From Pseudomonadota bacterium (GTDB lineage Bacteria; Pseudomonadota; Alphaproteobacteria; UBA2136; UBA6156): 9,430 nt of DNA. Both the position numbers and the translations under genes were made by a program. The notes beneath the pieces are model-generated. The model had not been told where the DNA came from, did not search any database, and saw only the letters and a program-made list of their open reading frames with translations. The stretch spans positions 1-9,430 of the forward strand of contig RFNJ01000084.1 in NCBI GenBank assembly GCA_009927255.1, read 5' to 3'. Positions 5,785-9,430 of the stretch are shown here, piece after piece (position 1 is the stretch's first letter; every line of letters begins with the position of its first letter).

Positions 5785-7314
5785 CTACAAAACCCGATAA
5801 GCCAACGCCTCCGCCACCTGTAGCCGCCCCACCTGTGGCACGCCCGCCAAATCCGCCAGCGTCCGCGCCACCCGCAACACGCGGTGATACCCCCGCGCAC
5901 TCAGCCCCATCTTCTCCGCCGCTTGCGTCAAAAGCGCTCTCCCCTCGCCATCTGGCTGGCACACCTCGTCCAGAATTTTCCCTGAAAGCTCCGCATTGCA
6001 CACCAACCCCGTCCCCGCCAGCCGCGCCTGCTGCACCGCCCGCGCCGCTGCCACCCGTGTGCGCACCTCAGCACTCCCCTCCTTGGCGGGCGGCAGGCTC
6101 AGGTCGCTTGCCTTCACCGCTGGCACACTCACCCGCAAGTCAAAACGGTCAAGCAACGGCCCCGAAAGCTTGGTCAAATATTCCTGCCCACACACCGGCT
6201 GCTTTTTGCACCCCTTGGCCGAGTCCCCCAAAAACCCACACGGGCAAGGGTTCATCGCCGCAATCAACTGAAACCGCGCCGGATAAGTAATATGCGCACT
6301 CGCGCGGCTAATCGTAATGCTCCCCGTCTCCAAAGGCTGCCGCATCGTCTCCAGCACCGTCCGCGGAAATTCGGGAAACTCATCCATAAACAACACCCCT
6401 CGATGCGCCAAACTCATCTCCCCCGGCTTGGCCTTCAGCCCCCCACCCGTCAACGCCACCGAACTCGCGCTATGGTGCGGGTCACGGAAAGGCCGCCGCA
6501 TCACCAGCCCCGCCGCCCCACCCTCAGCGCCAATGGTGCCAGAAACACTATGTACCATGCTCACCTCCAGCGCCTCAGCGGGCGAAAGCGGCGGCAAAAG
6601 CCCCGGCAGCCGCGCCGCCAACATGCTCTTGCCACTCCCCGGCGGCCCACTCATCAGCAGGTGGTGCCCCCCCGCGGCGGCAATCTCCAACGCCCGCTTG
6701 GCCCCCTCCTGCCCCCGCACATCTTTCAAATCCAACGCCCCAATCTCATATAATCCCTGCTCTGGCGCCACCGCCCGCGCGGGCGGCAACAGCTCTTCAC
6801 CGCGTAGATGCCGCACCAACTGCCCCAAGTTCTCCACCCCCAATACCCCCATCGCCCCATCCTTGGCCGCCCACGCCGCCTCTGCCGCATTGCTGGCAGG
6901 CACCACCATCCACCGTGCGCCACTCGCCGCCGCATGCAGGCTGGCGGGCAAACACCCTGCCACGGGGCGCACACTGGCATCCAGTCCCAGTTCACCCATC
7001 ACGCACAAGCCATGCGCCGCATCATCCGGCACCACGCCAAACGCCACCAGCAACCCCAACGCAATCGCCAAATCATAATGGCTGCCATCCTTGGCCACAT
7101 CGGCGGGCGAAAGATTCACCACCACCCGCTTATCCGGCAAACTAATCCCAAGCGCATGAAACGCCCCCCGCACCCGATCCCGACTCTCCTTCACCGCATT
7201 GCTCGGCAAGCCAATAATATAAACCCCCTGCAACCCACCACTCACCTGCACTTCCACCTGCACCGGCAGGCCCGTAAGCCCCAGCAAAGCCAAAGTCTGC
7301 ACCTGCGCAACCAT
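5785..7314 (-). CDS. comM: YifB/ComM family Mg-chelatase-like AAA+ ATPase
   Basis: ComM is a hexameric AAA+ helicase that promotes branch migration when transformed DNA recombines in naturally competent bacteria; many non-competent species also keep it. The 509-residue protein is the usual length. It has the N-terminal Lon-S5-like domain (VQVEVQVSGGLQGVYIIGLP, then NLSPADVAKDGSHYDLAIAL), the AAA+ core with Walker A GPPGSGKSM (223-231), FRDPHHSAS (276-284) and Walker B GVLFMDEFPEF (about 306-316), a putative zinc motif CPCG (357-360) followed by GCKK and CGQEYL, LLDRFDL, and the C-terminal chelatase domain with LSARGYHRVLRVARTLADL. The ATG at 7314 is chosen because conserved sequence starts there (MVAQVQTLALLGL) and AGGG lies eight bases upstream; an in-frame GTG at 7338 adds eight unmatched residues. 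It heads a leftward pair with the SH3 gene. Confidence 0.96.
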   Translation of the reverse strand: MVAQVQTLALLGLTGLPVQVEVQVSGGLQGVYIIGLPSNAVKESRDRVRGAFHALGISLPDKRVVVNLSPADVAKDGSHYDLAIALGLLVAFGVVPDDAAHGLCVMGELGLDASVRPVAGCLPASLHAAASGARWMVVPASNAAEAAWAAKDGAMGVLGVENLGQLVRHLRGEELLPPARAVAPEQGLYEIGALDLKDVRGQEGAKRALEIAAAGGHHLLMSGPPGSGKSMLAARLPGLLPPLSPAEALEVSMVHSVSGTIGAEGGAAGLVMRRPFRDPHHSASSVALTGGGLKAKPGEMSLAHRGVLFMDEFPEFPRTVLETMRQPLETGSITISRASAHITYPARFQLIAAMNPCPCGFLGDSAKGCKKQPVCGQEYLTKLSGPLLDRFDLRVSVPAVKASDLSLPPAKEGSAEVRTRVAAARAVQQARLAGTGLVCNAELSGKILDEVCQPDGEGRALLTQAAEKMGLSARGYHRVLRVARTLADLAGVPQVGRLQVAEALAYRVL

Positions 7315-7372
7315 AGCCAGCACCCTACCAAACCCCACCTAAAACCACAACCCAATTAAAGCACAAAAATCA

Positions 7373-7398
7373 ACAAAGGGGCCACCAGGCCCCTTTGT
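7373..7398 (-). terminator. Rho-independent terminator of the 123-residue gene
   Basis: A perfect 11-bp stem, ACAAAGGGGCC (7373-7383) with GGCCCCTTTGT (7388-7398), encloses a four-base loop. On the minus strand it is followed by TGATTTTTG. It lies 13 bases past the stop codon at 7412 and separates this gene from comM. The T-rich tail is on the minus strand only, so it works leftward. Confidence 0.87.
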
Positions 7399-7411
7399 CA
7401 TTGTGAGTAAA

Positions 7412-7783
7412 CTAAAAGCAACCAGCCTTTCCTGGTGTATCATCCTCTTGAGCGGCCAGCTCAGGCGCCTTAACGGGCACAAACAGAACATACTCTCCGT
7501 TCGGTTCACCCGAGACTGCCATGTAGATATATCCAGTCGCTTCGTCGCCAAAGCGCAGATATTCCTCTTTGAATACACCAAAGTCAGCGGTGTAAGCTAC
7601 AAATGGCTTGGTGGGGTCGGCTGGCGCAGCACCAAATTCAAGGTTGCCATAAATATTGTGGCCATCAACGGTCGTAGCAACAGTCTTACCACCGTCAATG
7701 TCACACACCTGCTCCGCCGAAATCGGCGGGAGCGAAGAATTGAGAGTGCTATCCGACCACATCAGTTGCTCTTCCTTATTCAT
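7412..7783 (-). CDS. Conserved-looking acidic protein of unknown function
   Basis: The 123-residue protein (MNKEEQLMWSDSTLNSS...) is acidic, has no signal peptide or membrane span, and is not recognised as any family. The middle and C-terminal parts alternate hydrophobic and polar residues (KPFVAYTADFGVFKEEYLRF, EATGYIYMAV, GEYVLFVPVKAPEL), suggesting a small mostly beta fold. Cysteines occur at 27 (VCDIDGG) and 122 (GKAGCF, the C terminus). The start at 7783 has GGAG six bases upstream (GGAG-TATACT-ATG); an ATG at 7795 would add MEYT but lacks a ribosome site. It is a stand-alone unit with its own promoter candidate and a strong terminator. Its base composition is less skewed than the flanking genes, which fits a well-expressed or differently constrained gene. 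The codon pattern and signals support a real gene even though the function is unknown. Confidence 0.72.
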   Translation of the reverse strand: MNKEEQLMWSDSTLNSSLPPISAEQVCDIDGGKTVATTVDGHNIYGNLEFGAAPADPTKPFVAYTADFGVFKEEYLRFGDEATGYIYMAVSGEPNGEYVLFVPVKAPELAAQEDDTPGKAGCF

Positions 7784-7868
7784 AGTATACTCCATGTCTA
7801 TCGGGCGGTTAGGAAGTTTCAGGGAAAGCACCTGCCAAAAAGAAGATGTACTGGCAAATGCCAACCCC

Positions 7869-7898
7869 CGTATACATGCCCACCCAACCCCTTGTCAA
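7869..7898 (-). promoter_or_regulatory. Predicted sigma70-type promoter of the 123-residue gene
   Basis: On the minus strand TTGACA (7898-7893) is followed by TATACG (7874-7869) after 18 bases, or by GTATAC after 17. It implies a leader of about 80 bases before the ATG at 7783. TTGACAAGGG is identical to the -35 region of the 53-residue gene at 2807-2816. The leader contains a weak inverted repeat TGCCA/TGGCA (about 7833-7856). Confidence 0.55.
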
Positions 7899-7925
7899 TC
7901 CACCCAAAAACTGCCACAAAGCCGC

Positions 7926-7970
7926 ATGTCCAAACCAACCCCGCTCCACCTCATCCGCAATTTCTCCATC
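7926..7970 (+). pseudogene. Displaced original 5' end of lepA
   Basis: An ATG at 7926 opens MSKPTPLHLIRNFSI, which is the expected LepA N terminus up to the residue before the IAHIDHGKS P-loop. It then diverges abruptly at 7971. The last ten codons encode exactly the same residues as codons 4-13 of the active lepA start (8059-8088), but differ at nine of 30 bases, all synonymous. The reading frame continues through the insert as 25 unrelated residues to a TAA at 8046-8048, giving a 40-residue product. Codon choice here (CTC, CAC, ATC, CGC) is the C-ending style of the rest of the window. I infer that this was the original start, cut off by an insertion. It might now act as a translated leader for lepA. 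Confidence 0.7.
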
Positions 7971-8049
7971 AGCGTCGCCCCGCAGGGGCGACCCACCGAA
8001 GCTCGGCGCCAGCCGAGCGTAGGTGGGCCACATCGAAAGGCGTCTTAAT

Positions 8050-8058
<9 letters not shown>
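7971..8058. mobile_element. Candidate structured insertion between the two lepA starts
   Basis: These 88 bases separate the two copies of the lepA 5' coding segment. They hold two adjacent strong hairpins. The first is GTCGCCCC / GGGGCGAC with loop GCA (7974-7992). The second is compound: outer stem CCCACC / GGTGGG (7992-7997 with 8022-8027), a 3x3 internal loop, and inner stem GCTCGGC / GCCGAGC (8001-8007 with 8012-8018) with loop GCCA. After the hairpins come the ribosome site AAAGG (8036-8040) and the new ATG (8050). No transposase, target duplication or second copy is visible in the window. The mobile nature is inferred from the split gene and the palindromic structure; a purely regulatory leader is the alternative. 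Confidence 0.5.
8036..8040 (+). promoter_or_regulatory. Ribosome binding site deciding the lepA start
   Basis: AAAGG ends nine bases before the ATG at 8050, just outside the second hairpin. It supports this ATG over an in-frame GTG at 8023, which lies in the hairpin arm. The stop of the leader frame (TAA, 8046-8048) is one base before the ATG. Confidence 0.6.

Positions 8059-9430
<1,372 letters not shown>

Noticed and set aside
7892..7920. Plus-strand promoter for lepA built on TTGTCA (7892-7897)
   Set aside because: No acceptable -10 box lies 16-18 bases downstream. The word is the complement of the minus-strand TTGACA.

Overview
The window looks like alphaproteobacterial chromosome of moderately high GC content. 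The pointers are the gene set (mnmE, hemE, ComM/YifB, LepA), a Smr protein of the form seen next to heme genes in alphaproteobacteria, and a HemY-type N-terminal membrane protein downstream of hemD. This is inferred from protein families; no rRNA or species marker is present. The whole + strand is C-rich and G-poor whichever strand is coding. Plus-strand genes therefore encode Pro/His/Thr/Gln-rich proteins and minus-strand genes Gly/Val/Glu/Trp-rich ones, and the complementary strands carry long false ORFs.

Layout, left to right. An isochorismatase-fold hydrolase and mnmE (tRNA modification GTPase, cut by the left edge) form an overlapping leftward pair (1-1752). hemD (uroporphyrinogen-III synthase) diverges from them (1819-2541). 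A 53-residue single-membrane-span protein lies on the minus strand (2576-2737), with its own promoter and an intrinsic terminator lying over the hemD stop codon. Rightward again come a short HemY-like membrane protein and an overlapping Smr-domain protein (2845-3889). A 239-bp AT-rich spacer with direct repeats precedes hemE (uroporphyrinogen decarboxylase, 4129-5214). HemD and HemE catalyse consecutive steps to coproporphyrinogen III, so the centre is a partial heme-biosynthesis neighbourhood. Converging on hemE is a leftward pair, comM followed by an exported SH3-domain protein (5224-7314). A separate leftward 123-residue protein of unknown function follows (7412-7783), with a clear promoter and a perfect-stem terminator. 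lepA (elongation factor 4) runs rightward off the window (8050-9430).

The most unusual region is the 5' end of lepA. An intact-looking original start (from 7926) encodes the first LepA residues through PLHLIRNFSI. It is interrupted by an insert containing two strong adjacent hairpins, and is followed by a second start that encodes the same ten residues with nine synonymous base differences out of 30. This resembles the scar of an element that enters the 5' end of a conserved gene and supplies a replacement start. About 190 bases downstream, lepA also carries an apparent one-base deletion that shifts frame.

Other points: hemD and hemE have promoter-like boxes so close to their ATGs that leaderless transcripts are likely. 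hemD contains an 8-bp tandem repeat that could slip. The spacer before hemE has three near-DnaA-box words.
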